A stretch of 64,000 nt of DNA from Barnesiella intestinihominis YIT 11860 (GCF_000296465.1 NZ_JH815203.1:62001-126000), one strand, 5' to 3'. Positions 17,226 through 26,243 are shown, numbered from the stretch's first letter. The notes: a model not told the origin generated them from the letters alone. A program made the numbers and translations.

Positions 17226-17917
17226 TTTTTTCTTTCTATATTATATTCCAGCGTTTGAATGACCGGAATAAAAAGATAATCCTCTATATAATTATGCGAA
17301 GCTAAATCTTGTTCGCATGTAAATATATCGAACAACACGCTATTCAGCTCATTACTACTCGATGCCGGATAATATTTTATCAATATATTTTTCAGTTCGG
17401 TCAATTTCGCTTCAACCTGATCGTGTCGTTTTCGAAATATCGCAATACTGTACATATCGGGCTTTACACCTGCCAATAAAGAGTTTACATAAGGAAAAAC
17501 AGTACTCTCTTCATACCGCATGTGTTTCTGAACCTCGGCTACATACTCATCGAAAAACCGGAGAATTGCAATAGAAATATCTTTCTCTCCTCCATCTATC
17601 GCATTCAATAGATTACAACGAATAGCCGGTAATCTGAAATTCAGAAAATAGTCGTGAGAATTATGTAAATACTCCAATAAAGCCCCGGCAGATATAACAT
17701 TTTTATAGTCATCGACATCACCCTCGTCTAACAATAAATTAACTACGGCCAAAAATGTTTCGGTATGTACGCCATTTTCCCGACAAACCTCCCCGATACT
17801 TTTATCGCCGAAACCCAACGCGATGCCGAAACGGCTCATGACTAACAACACAGGGTAATTGTCACAAACCAAATCGCTCATTCGGTTATTCTGATTATAT
17901 GCTCCGAGTTTATACAT
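17222..17917 (-). CDS. Hemerythrin domain protein, ScdA/RIC-like without the Cys pair
   Basis: Di-iron hemerythrin-like protein of 231 residues, related to the RIC/YtfE/ScdA group (repair of iron-sulfur centres after nitrosative or oxidative stress). Ligand-type residues are visible: H85 and H88 (HNSHDYF), H132 and E136 (HMRYEE), H165 (KRHDQVE), H208 and D213 (SHNYIEDYLFIP). The N-terminal segment (about 15-60) resembles the ScdA_N domain but reads FGIALGFGDKS where family members usually have a CC pair, so it may not transfer iron. It is translationally coupled to the LuxR-type regulator that follows. A good promoter lies upstream. Confidence 0.88.
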   Translation of the reverse strand: MYKLGAYNQNNRMSDLVCDNYPVLLVMSRFGIALGFGDKSIGEVCRENGVHTETFLAVVNLLLDEGDVDDYKNVISAGALLEYLHNSHDYFLNFRLPAIRCNLLNAIDGGEKDISIAILRFFDEYVAEVQKHMRYEESTVFPYVNSLLAGVKPDMYSIAIFRKRHDQVEAKLTELKNILIKYYPASSSNELNSVLFDIFTCEQDLASHNYIEDYLFIPVIQTLEYNIERKK

Positions 17918-17952
17918 CTTTTTTTCTTTTACTTTTTTGTATCATTGAAATA

Positions 17953-17984
17953 CAAATATAACCAAAGGTGAGCGCAAAGGCAAA
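17953..17984 (-). promoter_or_regulatory. Promoter of the hemerythrin/regulator operon
   Basis: TATATTTG (17,953-17,960) with TTTG (17,981-17,984) 20 bases upstream, both on the minus strand; a good match to the Bacteroidetes consensus. Confidence 0.6.
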
Positions 17985-18186
17985 CGGAAACCTCATTTCC
18001 GATTTGACTCTACCGAACCGCATCCTATATTCTACAAATATAGCGAAATATCATTGTTTCGACATGACAAAGGAACAGCATTCCCAAGAGTTATACAATC
18101 CCCTTTTTAAGTGAAATAAGTGCTTTGCCATACCTAATTGTTGTTACTGTATATCATTATGCCATAAATATAAACATTTAGCCCCC

Positions 18187-18194
18187 TAAATTTG
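18187..18194 (+). promoter_or_regulatory. Putative -7 element for the amidase gene
   Basis: TAAATTTG, 22 bases before the amidase ATG. No convincing -33 element. Confidence 0.35.
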
Positions 18195-18216
18195 TCCACC
18201 CAAATAAAATCGAACT

Positions 18217-18786
18217 ATGGTAAAAATTCTTTTAGACAACGGGCACGGATACGACACACCAGGAAAGAGGTCTCCTATATGGCCCGACGGTAGTCAACTA
18301 TTCGAATGGGAGTTTAACCGCGACATCGTATCCCGAATAGAAATTCTATTGAAAAAGGCCGGTATCTCTTGTGTCCGATTAGTACCCGAAAAAGAAGATA
18401 TTTCTTTATCGGAACGCTGCAAACGGGCCAATACGATCGCCAAACAAAGTGATTGTTTACTTATCTCTATCCATGCGAATGCCGGTGGAGGAAGCGGTGG
18501 AGAAGTGTTTACCTATTCAGGTAGTCACAAAAGCAAATCATACGCCGAAATATTTCGAGACCTCTGGAAAAATCATTTTCCCGAACTTCGTTTTCGAGGT
18601 TGTAAAGAAGAGAATTTCTGTATATTAAGAGAATCTGTTTGCCCCGCGCTTCTCACCGAAAACCTTTTTATGGATAACTACGAAGATTGCAAAATACTTC
18701 TATCGGAATGCGGACGAGAAAAAATAGCCCGTTGGCACGCAGAATCTATTCAAACAATTTTGAGGCGATTTTATCAACTCGGGTAA
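18217..18786 (+). CDS. N-acetylmuramoyl-L-alanine amidase (Amidase_3), no signal peptide
   Basis: A zinc amidase that cleaves the bond between N-acetylmuramic acid and L-alanine in peptidoglycan. The 189 residues are almost only the catalytic domain. Zinc ligands fit H10 (LLDNGHGYDT), E30 or E32 (LFEWEFN) and H86 (ISIHANA); the catalytic Glu is E148 (LLTENLF). There is no signal peptide or membrane anchor, unlike AmiA/B/C. Such short forms occur as phage or phage-derived lysins and as Bacteroidales chromosomal genes. No phage genes flank it, so I cannot tell which applies. The NlpE-like gene follows 49 bases later on the same strand. Confidence 0.92.
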   Translation: MVKILLDNGHGYDTPGKRSPIWPDGSQLFEWEFNRDIVSRIEILLKKAGISCVRLVPEKEDISLSERCKRANTIAKQSDCLLISIHANAGGGSGGEVFTYSGSHKSKSYAEIFRDLWKNHFPELRFRGCKEENFCILRESVCPALLTENLFMDNYEDCKILLSECGREKIARWHAESIQTILRRFYQLG

Positions 18787-18835
18787 ACTTTTTATTGCTT
18801 CGACATGTTATAGGGAAAAACCAATATATAACGAT

Positions 18836-19333
18836 ATGAAAAAATTTGTTTTTACATTATTCGCCGTGGCAGCTCTTATCGCTTGCCAGTCAAACAATAA
18901 ACAAAATCAGATGACCGGCGAAGGCGAAGCCGTAGAAATCGTAGGAACCGACTCGACCGGGCTGGTAGATGTATTCGCTTATGAAGGTACAGTACCGACA
19001 GCTTCCGGGAAAAAAGACAGTATGGACTACTTGGTAATCATTACCCAAAAGATAGACAGTGTCAATGGCGTATACCAAATGACAACAACCTATATAACAG
19101 CCGATGGGAAAAGCGGAAAAAAAATAAACAGTAAAGGGAAAAAGCTATCACATAAAGGGACTAAAAAAGATAAAGCAGCCAAAGTTTACAAGCTAGTCCC
19201 CGACAGCGGATCGAATCAAACCGTCAATTTGTGGGTAGAAAGCGATACAACGGTCGTTATTCTTGACGACCAAATGAATACCCCAGCTAAACCAGAGCAT
19301 TACAGATTAAAAACCGTTAAGAATAAAAAGTAA
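18836..19333 (+). CDS. NlpE-like lipoprotein lacking the CXXC motif
   Basis: A 165-residue lipoprotein: signal MKKFVFTLFAVAALIAC, lipidated Cys17. The mature part has a short disordered region and then a beta-barrel-like pattern resembling the NlpE N-terminal domain (FAYEGTVPTASGKKDSMDYL, GVYQMTTTYI, DTTVVILDDQMN, EHYRLKT). NlpE acts in envelope and copper stress sensing. Its hallmark CADC/CxxC after the first strand is replaced here by T-A-S-G, so copper binding by that motif is unlikely. A lysine-rich insert (about 100-120) is unusual. The family assignment rests on pattern only. Confidence 0.65.
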   Translation: MKKFVFTLFAVAALIACQSNNKQNQMTGEGEAVEIVGTDSTGLVDVFAYEGTVPTASGKKDSMDYLVIITQKIDSVNGVYQMTTTYITADGKSGKKINSKGKKLSHKGTKKDKAAKVYKLVPDSGSNQTVNLWVESDTTVVILDDQMNTPAKPEHYRLKTVKNKK

Positions 19334-19350
19334 AATACGATGTTTTAGGC

Positions 19351-19410
19351 TTATAGAGAAGAAGGAATGAAGTTTATTATTTGTAAAACTTTATTCCTTC
19401 TTCTCTATAA
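19351..19410. terminator. Long bidirectional terminator hairpin
   Basis: Arms at 19,351-19,376 and about 19,385-19,410 form a stem of about 26 bp with one G-T pair, between the convergent NlpE-like and rlmB genes. Confidence 0.85.
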
Positions 19411-19411
19411 A

Positions 19412-20164
19412 TCAAAAAACTGAATCACCGCTAAATCTTTGTCTAACCACTTCATACATCATGACGCCCGCTGCCACAGAAACATTGAGCGAACCGATGT
19501 TCCCAACCTGAGGGATAGCCACCATCTCGTCGCACAAACGTAAATTATCGGCATCGACCCCTGTATCCTCAGCACCCATAACCACTGCTACGGGAACCGT
19601 ATAATCCACCCGTGTGTAATTCGTAACAGCCTTCTCAGAAGCAGCGACCACTTTAATCCCGCTATCTTTCAAATAACGAATAGCACTATGTATCGAGCGC
19701 TCCCGACAAACAGGGATATGCAACAAAGCTCCCGCCGAAGTTTTTACCGCATCGGCATTCACACTGACACTTCCCCGTTCGGGTAACACAATGGCATCTA
19801 CGCCTGTACATTCACACGTTCGAGCAATCGCTCCAAAATTACGTACATCGGTAATTCCATCGAGAAGAACAATGAATGGAACCTTCCCCTCCTCGAACAA
19901 AGAAGGGATTATATCTCCCAACCGCTGATACGACACCGCCGAGATAAAAGCGATCACTCCTTGATGATTTTTGCGGGTAATCCGGTTCAATCGTTCGATC
20001 GGTACACGCTGAACGAAAAATCCACGACCTTTTATCAAATCGAAAAGTTCTTTCGCCAAATCGCCTTGAAGGTCTTTCTTTATCAGAATCTTATCTATTT
20101 CCTTTCCGGCTTCCACTGCTTCTATTACAGCTCGGATGCCAAAAATCATTTCATTTTTTTCCAT
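19412..20164 (-). CDS. rlmB: 23S rRNA (guanosine-2'-O)-methyltransferase RlmB
   Basis: A SpoU-family methyltransferase that 2'-O-methylates G2251 of 23S rRNA in the peptidyl-transferase P loop. The 250 residues start with the substrate-binding domain (MIFGIRAVIEAVEAG). The SPOUT knot motifs follow: NFGAIARTCECTGVDA, VVMGAEDTGV, and IPQVGNIGSLNVSVAAG. Its start overlaps the end of recN by 14 bases, so it is the last gene of the dnaN-recN-rlmB block, just before a strong terminator. Confidence 0.95.
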   Translation of the reverse strand: MEKNEMIFGIRAVIEAVEAGKEIDKILIKKDLQGDLAKELFDLIKGRGFFVQRVPIERLNRITRKNHQGVIAFISAVSYQRLGDIIPSLFEEGKVPFIVLLDGITDVRNFGAIARTCECTGVDAIVLPERGSVSVNADAVKTSAGALLHIPVCRERSIHSAIRYLKDSGIKVVAASEKAVTNYTRVDYTVPVAVVMGAEDTGVDADNLRLCDEMVAIPQVGNIGSLNVSVAAGVMMYEVVRQRFSGDSVF

Positions 20165-21833
20165 CTTTCAAGTCATTACGTTTCAATAATTCACGAGCAT
20201 TATCCAAAGCCGCAGCTGTCAAAGAGGAACCACTCAGCATACGAGCAATTTCCTCGATCCTCTCTTTTTCCGATAACTTAATCAAATGAGTGGCTGTCGA
20301 TGTTTCCGTATCACTTTTATAAACCCGATAATGCGTTTGTCCCAGAGAAGCGACCTGCGGCAGATGAGTGATACTGATCACCTGCATGCACTCGGCCATC
20401 TCCCTCATAATTCCGGCCATCTTATCGGCAATCTCTCCCGACACACCCGTATCGACCTCGTCAAAAACAATCGAGGGTAATGCCATAGCATGAGCAATGA
20501 GAGCTTTCAACGAAAGCATCAATCTCGATATTTCTCCACCAGAAGCGACCTCGGATACCGATTGTAACGGTTGATTTTTATTGGCAGAAAACAAAAAACG
20601 AATAATATCACCTCCATTTTCGTCATATTGCTGACGAGGAGAAATTTCTATTTCGAACCGCAGATTCGGCATCCCCAAAGGTTTCACCCTTTCAGTCAAC
20701 GTTCGGGATATTTGATCGGCAGCTTTTCTCCGTTCCGACGAAAGTTTGCCGACAAGCTCACTCACCCTTCTCTCCTGCACCTCGATTTTTCTCCTTAGCT
20801 CCGACAGTTCCTCATCGTAATTTTCGATACGGGTCAACTTATCGGCAAAAGAATCTCTTAGAGCCAACAATTCAACGGTCGTACTCACCCTATGCTTCTG
20901 CTGCAAAGAGTAGTAAATATCCAGACGATTTTCAACCCAAGACAATCGGTCGGGATCTACACTCAGGCTATCTTGGGAATGATCGACCGACGAAGCTATA
21001 TCTTTCAAATCGATATAATCCGATTCAATCCGTCCCACCAACTCATCGATTTCGGGGTATAACCGGGAGAGAGATTTCATTTTGGACAATGCTGCATTCA
21101 GGAGAGGAACAACACCAGTCTCTTCTCCATGCAAATATCCCTGAATAGCCGCCAACTCGCCCTTTATTTCCTCGGCATGTTGCAACGTTTGCTGCTCTAC
21201 CTCCAATTCTTCTTGCTCTCCTTCTTTCAATTGTGCCTCCTCTAACTGGGACAACTGATACCGCAAGTAATCTTCTTCTTCCCTACCTAATCGATTTTCA
21301 TTTTGCAATCGAGCATATTCTCTCAATAATTCACGCCACAAACGATACTCCCGTTGATAATCGGACAATAAACTAAAATTTCCGGCCATCGTATCGACGA
21401 CACGTAACTGAAAATGAGAATCGGCCAACAAAAGATTCTGATGCTGAGAATGTATATCGATAAGCTGTTCTCCTAATGATTTCAACTGAGTCACAGAAAC
21501 CGGCGTATCATTGATAAAAGCCCTCGACTTGCCCGACGGAAGAATCTCTCTTCTCAAAATACACTCCTTAGCATCATAGTCCAGTTCGTTCTCTTCAAAA
21601 AAAGATTGCAGATGATACGACGATATATCGAAAAGACCTTCTATTACCGACTTTTCATCGGTACGTTTCAATGATTTCAAATCGGCACGCTGCCCCAATA
21701 TCAACGACAATGCACCTAATATGATAGATTTACCGGCCCCCGTTTCACCTGTTATCACCGAAAAACCCGAGTTAAATTCAATATTGAGTTCATCGATAAG
21801 CGTATAATTGCGAATACTCAATTTCTTGATCAT
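20151..21833 (-). CDS. recN: DNA repair protein RecN
   Basis: An SMC-like ATPase in double-strand-break repair. Its 560 residues match the family. Walker A is ITGETGAGKS (about 28-37). A central coiled coil (about 160-380) is split by a hinge. The signature VASGGEISRLMLSLKAL and Walker B IVFDEVDTGVSGE lie near 430-480. It sits 12 bases after the DUF4835 gene and overlaps rlmB, a Bacteroidales arrangement. No SOS-type operator was seen. Confidence 0.96.
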   Translation of the reverse strand: MIKKLSIRNYTLIDELNIEFNSGFSVITGETGAGKSIILGALSLILGQRADLKSLKRTDEKSVIEGLFDISSYHLQSFFEENELDYDAKECILRREILPSGKSRAFINDTPVSVTQLKSLGEQLIDIHSQHQNLLLADSHFQLRVVDTMAGNFSLLSDYQREYRLWRELLREYARLQNENRLGREEEDYLRYQLSQLEEAQLKEGEQEELEVEQQTLQHAEEIKGELAAIQGYLHGEETGVVPLLNAALSKMKSLSRLYPEIDELVGRIESDYIDLKDIASSVDHSQDSLSVDPDRLSWVENRLDIYYSLQQKHRVSTTVELLALRDSFADKLTRIENYDEELSELRRKIEVQERRVSELVGKLSSERRKAADQISRTLTERVKPLGMPNLRFEIEISPRQQYDENGGDIIRFLFSANKNQPLQSVSEVASGGEISRLMLSLKALIAHAMALPSIVFDEVDTGVSGEIADKMAGIMREMAECMQVISITHLPQVASLGQTHYRVYKSDTETSTATHLIKLSEKERIEEIARMLSGSSLTAAALDNARELLKRNDLKDGKK

Positions 21834-21845
21834 AGTAACTACACT

Positions 21846-22748
21846 TTATCTTTCTGTCTGACGTATTTTCTCGAGTATCGTATTCTCGGTAGGATAGATA
21901 CCGCTCAACGTTTCATATACCGATTCTTTTTCCGAAACCGGAGCTTTTGAATACACATTTACCAATTCATCGAGTTTCGCATCTTTAAATAAAGGAATGA
22001 GTACCGACATCGGTGCAGCTTCGTATACTTTCTGTAATTGCTGTATAGCATCGGTTATTTTTGCCCGTCCTTTATCTACACTCAAAGCCATTTCGTCCAA
22101 ACCGCCTCGATGATAGTCATACCATAACTGTCGAAATCCGGCAGTGCTCTGCTCGATAAACGCCGATAATAAAGCATGACGATTACGGGTATCTTCGAAA
22201 GCCTTCCACCCGGCTTCCATAGAAGATTGTCCCAGATTCACCACTTGATGCGCCAATTCGTAGAATGGAGTTCCCCCCATAGGCGAGAAACTGTCGAAAT
22301 CGACTCCGAGAATCATGTAAACATAGAAATTGATAACAGCCGTGAGATTACTCTCTATACTTGTCTCGGAAAATACAAGCGGTTCGTATTGCTGATAATT
22401 GAACTCTACTTTGGTATCTTTGAAATTGATGAGTGTCGTCGTATAGGAACTGTTATATACCGGACGCCGCGATTGCACTTGCAACTCGCAGACAAACCGA
22501 TTATCGGTATATTCCTTAACGGTAAAAAGCATGGAGCAATCTATCCGTTCGACCGGCGAAATTTGGGCCGTAGACCATTTTCTATCGTTAATATACTCGG
22601 TTATAGCTTCCTTTAAAGTCGTAAACACCTCTTTATTCGTGCCCTGTATCTGGTCACTATTCACCTCTACACGACAATTTAACTCCTGTGCAACTGACAG
22701 GTAAGGAAGGAGGAGAAGTAAAAAATACAAGACATTTCTTTTCATATC
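21846..22748 (-). CDS. DUF4835 family secreted protein (PorD-like)
   Basis: A periplasmic or secreted protein with signal peptide MKRNVLYFLLLLLPYLSVAQ; the mature protein begins near ELNCRVEVN. I recognise the DUF4835 pattern (LKEAITEYINDRKW, a central region, then FYVYMILGVDFDSFSPMGG). Annotation pipelines name this family PorD and link it to type IX secretion. That link is from memory, but the window does contain a T9SS cargo (56,018-60,526). The start is placed at 22,748, the methionine that begins the signal peptide; the frame is open to 22,772. It lies between coaBC and recN, a conserved neighbourhood. Confidence 0.85.
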   Translation of the reverse strand, partial: DMKRNVLYFLLLLLPYLSVAQELNCRVEVNSDQIQGTNKEVFTTLKEAITEYINDRKWSTAQISPVERIDCSMLFTVKEYTDNRFVCELQVQSRRPVYNSSYTTTLINFKDTKVEFNYQQYEPLVFSETSIESNLTAVINFYVYMILGVDFDSFSPMGGTPFYELAHQVVNLGQSSMEAGWKAFEDTRNRHALLSAFIEQSTAGFRQLWYDYHRGGLDEMALSVDKGRAKITDAIQQLQKVYEAAPMSVLIPLFKDAKLDELVNVYSKAPVSEKESVYETLSGIYPTENTILEKIRQTER

Positions 22749-22798
22749 ATCTCTCTTATTCAAGACACTCAAATGGAGGAGTTTCTACCGTTTAAGAT

Positions 22799-24007
22799 TC
22801 AACGATCCTCCGACACATAACGGCCGATAATATCGACAATATCGGCAGCAACCTCGATCTTGGGCTTACACGGAATCTCCATCGGTTCTCCCTGCTTACC
22901 GATAACAGTTACTTTATTCGTATCACACTGAAATCCCGCACCCGCATCCCGCAATGAATTCAAAACGATAAAATCAAGATTCTTTTTCTCCATCTTCAAA
23001 CGGGCATTCATTTCCTCGTCATTGGTTTCGAGAGCAAAACCCACCAAACACTGTCCGGGTCTTTTTCTTCGTCCCAACTCTGCCGCTATATCGGGATTCG
23101 GTCGAAGCCGAAGAATCCGGTCTTCCCCTGTTCGTTTCAATTTCACATCGCTTACCGTTTCGGGAGCATAATCGGCGACGGCCGCACACATAATCGCTAT
23201 ATCCGACCGGTCGTACTCGGATAGCACAGCCCTATACATTTCTTCGGCAGACTCGACATCGATACGGTCGATCGATGAATGATTCGTTTTCAGACTCACC
23301 GGGCCAGCAACCAACATAACTTCGGCTCCCGCCTCGGCACAGGCTTCTGCAAGGGCAAATCCCATTTTCCCAGACGAGTAGTTACCGATAAAACGCACCG
23401 GATCGATTTTCTCGTAAGTAGGTCCCGCTGTAATCAAGACTTTTTTCCCGGAAAGCGGCTTAGAAGTTTCAAAAAAACGATCGAGTATTTCGACTATCTT
23501 CTCGGGTTCTTCCATACGTCCTTTGCCGGTAAGATGACTGGCTAACTCACCGGTAGCCGGTTCTATGATATGATTTCCATATGACCTCAACATATCCAAA
23601 TTACGTTGTGTCGAAGCATGGGCATACATATCCAAATCCATTGCCGGAGCCACAAAAACAGGAGCTTTACAAGACAGATAAGTCGTAACAAGCATATTAT
23701 CGGCTATCCCGTTGGCCATCTTACCGATTGTCGCAGCCGTGGCCGGTGCAATGAGCAAAGCATCTGCCCAAAGCCCCAAATCGACGTGGCTATGCCATTC
23801 GCCGGTATTGGCCGTAAAAAACTCACTAACCACAGGCTTGCCGCTCAGCGAAGACAAGGTAACCGGCGTAATGAATTCTTTCCCCGAGGGAGTCATTACC
23901 ACTTGTACTTCGGCTCCCCGCTTTATCAGCAGACGCAGTAAATAGGCTGCTTTATACGCGGCTATACTACCCGTAATACCCAATATGATATGTTTTCCTT
24001 TCAACAT
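22799..24007 (-). CDS. coaBC: Bifunctional phosphopantothenoylcysteine decarboxylase/phosphopantothenate-cysteine ligase
   Basis: It carries out two consecutive steps of coenzyme A synthesis. The N-terminal CoaC flavoprotein domain (about 1-180) shows ITGSIAAYKA, the active-site His in WHSHVDLGLWAD, and APAMDLDMY, corresponding to the PXMNXXMW motif with Asp for Asn. The C-terminal CoaB ligase (about 185-400) shows ITAGPTYEKIDPVRFIGNYSSG and the conserved KMEKKNLDFIVLN. The 402 residues are normal. Twenty-six bases downstream of the exonuclease gene. Confidence 0.96.
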   Translation of the reverse strand: MLKGKHIILGITGSIAAYKAAYLLRLLIKRGAEVQVVMTPSGKEFITPVTLSSLSGKPVVSEFFTANTGEWHSHVDLGLWADALLIAPATAATIGKMANGIADNMLVTTYLSCKAPVFVAPAMDLDMYAHASTQRNLDMLRSYGNHIIEPATGELASHLTGKGRMEEPEKIVEILDRFFETSKPLSGKKVLITAGPTYEKIDPVRFIGNYSSGKMGFALAEACAEAGAEVMLVAGPVSLKTNHSSIDRIDVESAEEMYRAVLSEYDRSDIAIMCAAVADYAPETVSDVKLKRTGEDRILRLRPNPDIAAELGRRKRPGQCLVGFALETNDEEMNARLKMEKKNLDFIVLNSLRDAGAGFQCDTNKVTVIGKQGEPMEIPCKPKIEVAADIVDIIGRYVSEDR

Positions 24008-24033
24008 CGTTGAAGCTCTATTTTTTACGCAAT

Positions 24034-24834
24034 TTAGAAACGCCGGCGTGCGCGAGTATATATTTCAGTTATGACGTTTTTCGTATTCAACGGGAAATCA
24101 CCCTGCATCATCCAACTGTAATAACTCGGTTCTAATTGGAAAACTTCCTCGACGGAACGCCCTTTGTATTTCCCGAAATTAAATACAGCCACATCGTACT
24201 CATTAAGAATAATACGCCCTGCGAAATCTACATTTCTATTTTGAGTCGAAAACGATACCCACGAGTCTATATCGTTCGTGAGATACTTTCCTTCATACTC
24301 TTCTTTCATCTCCTCCGTATAACGGTCGAGCTGAGCCTTAAACACCTCATAAGTCGCCCGCGTATCGGCCAAAGCCGAATGGGCATCGACCAACGGCGCT
24401 CCACAATAGAATTTGTAAGCGGCTTTTAACGTGCGAGGCTCCATGATATGATAGATAGTTTGTACATCGACAAACTTCCTTTTCGATATATCGAGATTGA
24501 CCCCGGCTCTCAACAACTCTTCTATAAGTAGAGGAACATCAAAACGATTGGAGTTAAATCCGGCAATATCGGCTCCCTCGAACACCTTCGCAATATTCCG
24601 CGCCACATCTTTGAACAACGGCTTATCGGCCACCATTTCGTCCGTAATATGGTGAACGGCCGTCGAAGCCGGAGGAATGGGCATTCCCGGATTGATATAA
24701 ATATCTTTTTCTTCTGTTTTTCCGTTCGGAAACACCTTTACATAAGCCAACTCTATAATTCGGTCGGTCGTTATATTCGTTCCGGTCGTTTCCAAGTCGA
24801 AAAAGACAAGCGGATTCTTTAAGTTCAAATTCAT
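24034..24834 (-). CDS. DEDDh 3'-5' exonuclease with C-terminal QSregVF-like domain
   Basis: A DnaQ/epsilon-type exonuclease, 266 residues. Exo I (VFFDLETTGTNIT, Asp and Glu), Exo II (GFNSNRFDVPLL) and Exo III (HSALADTRATYEVF, His and Asp of DEDDh) lie in the first 175 residues. The C-terminus (about 205-266) contains FNFGKYKGRSVEEV and SYYSWMMQGDFP, a small domain of the DUF3820/QSregVF_b type. It is directly downstream of dnaN (28 bases), so a proofreading or repair role near the sliding clamp is likely, but whether it is the replicative epsilon subunit is not shown. Confidence 0.92.
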   Translation of the reverse strand: MNLNLKNPLVFFDLETTGTNITTDRIIELAYVKVFPNGKTEEKDIYINPGMPIPPASTAVHHITDEMVADKPLFKDVARNIAKVFEGADIAGFNSNRFDVPLLIEELLRAGVNLDISKRKFVDVQTIYHIMEPRTLKAAYKFYCGAPLVDAHSALADTRATYEVFKAQLDRYTEEMKEEYEGKYLTNDIDSWVSFSTQNRNVDFAGRIILNEYDVAVFNFGKYKGRSVEEVFQLEPSYYSWMMQGDFPLNTKNVITEIYTRARRRF

Positions 24835-24862
24835 CTTCTGTTATTCAATCGCTTAGGCTTTA

Positions 24863-25990
24863 TTAAAAATCGCTGAGCATCATCGGCATTAACAGCATCA
24901 ACAAATCTTCATTTTCTTTATTTTCCAGCGGCAGGATCACCCCGGCGCGAGTCGGATCCGAAAGTTCTACGAGTACCTCGGTTGCCGATATATTATTCAA
25001 GATTTCTATCAAAAACGAAGCTTTAAATCCAATAGTCAAATCGTCGCCGGTATAATTGCATGCCACTTTTTCCTCTGCCGAAATCGAGTAGTCCTTATTC
25101 TCGGTAGATACGACCAACTCCCCGTTTTTCAGTTGTAATTTAGCCAATCCCAAAGCAGCATCGGCAAATACGGATACACGACGCAAAACGTTGACAAACA
25201 AAGCGCGGTCGATAATTAAACGATTGGGATTATTCGTCGGAATAACCGAGTTATAATTGGGATAATTACCCTCGATAAGCCGGCAATTCAAAACAAAATC
25301 CGAAAGTTTGAAGCATGCATTTTTCGAATCAAAAGCCAACTCTACCTTTCCACTCTCTTTCGGGAGTATAGCCTTCAACAAATTGGCCGGTTTTTTCGGT
25401 AGTATAAACGCTGCCCGTACACCGGGGGCAATGCCCTGATTTTTGAACCGAACCAGTTTGTGTGTATCGGAAGCGACGAAAGAAACGCTATCTTCAAAAA
25501 TATCCATGAATATACCATTCATAATTGGCCGAAGTTCGTCCTCGGCAGTAGCGAACAACGTGCAACCTATACCGTTAAGTAATTGTTGAGCTTCGACAGA
25601 AAACGATACCGCAGAAGAATCCATCGGCATTTTGGTAGGATACTCGTCACCATTCACCCCGATAAAGTTATAGCGTCCGTTCTGGAAGTAGAGGAATATT
25701 TCCAAATTATTGTCATCGATCTCAAACGTCAATGGTTGATCGGGCAACTCTTTCAACGGTTCGAGCAATATTTTCGCATTGACAGCAAAAACACCCTCTC
25801 CCTCGGCTTCCATTACATCGATAGCCGTAGTCATAGTCGTCTCCTGATCCGATGCCGTCATAGACAATCGAGTTCCTTCGAGACGAAATAAAAAGTTGTC
25901 GAGAATAGCCATCGAGTTTTTCGAGTTAATTACTCGGCTAATAGTTTGCAAATGCGATAGCAACAACGTGCTGGATACGATAAATTTCAT
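24863..25990 (-). CDS. dnaN: DNA polymerase III beta subunit (sliding clamp)
   Basis: The ring-shaped processivity clamp of the replicase. Its 375 residues contain the three clamp domains (about 1-120, 125-245, 250-375) with family segments FAVNAKILLEPLKELPD, FIGVNGDEYPTKMP, and the C-terminal LLMLLMPMMLSDF (usually M-P-M-R-L; here M-P-M-M-L). First gene of the block running to rlmB. A -7-like TACATTTG at 26,105-26,112 may be its promoter, giving a leader of about 110 bases. dnaA is not adjacent. Confidence 0.97.
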   Translation of the reverse strand: MKFIVSSTLLLSHLQTISRVINSKNSMAILDNFLFRLEGTRLSMTASDQETTMTTAIDVMEAEGEGVFAVNAKILLEPLKELPDQPLTFEIDDNNLEIFLYFQNGRYNFIGVNGDEYPTKMPMDSSAVSFSVEAQQLLNGIGCTLFATAEDELRPIMNGIFMDIFEDSVSFVASDTHKLVRFKNQGIAPGVRAAFILPKKPANLLKAILPKESGKVELAFDSKNACFKLSDFVLNCRLIEGNYPNYNSVIPTNNPNRLIIDRALFVNVLRRVSVFADAALGLAKLQLKNGELVVSTENKDYSISAEEKVACNYTGDDLTIGFKASFLIEILNNISATEVLVELSDPTRAGVILPLENKENEDLLMLLMPMMLSDF

Positions 25991-26104
25991 AAATATATCT
26001 TTTTATTTATTTGTTTCACTACATTCTCTCGATAGCTCTTTCACTGACTATCAAGCCCGAACAAAGCAACCTACTCGGTACTTTGTTCTTATATCTTTAA
26101 CGAA

Positions 26105-26112
26105 CAAATGTA
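26105..26112 (-). promoter_or_regulatory. Putative -7 element for the dnaN operon
   Basis: TACATTTG on the minus strand, about 115 bases before dnaN. No matching -33 element. Confidence 0.3.
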
Positions 26113-26243
26113 ATGAAAATTTTTTTCTCTACCGACTAATTCGACAGAATAAATAAAGAAGTTATCAACAGACAATAACGACGAGATTGCCCCCTCCCGG
26201 TTTTTCCTCGAAACTTATTCATTTCTCGAATATTATTTTTATA

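Noticed and set aside
18217-19333. Prophage or lysis cassette around the amidase
   Set aside because: No holin, structural, integrase or repressor genes nearby; the neighbour is a lipoprotein gene followed by core genes.
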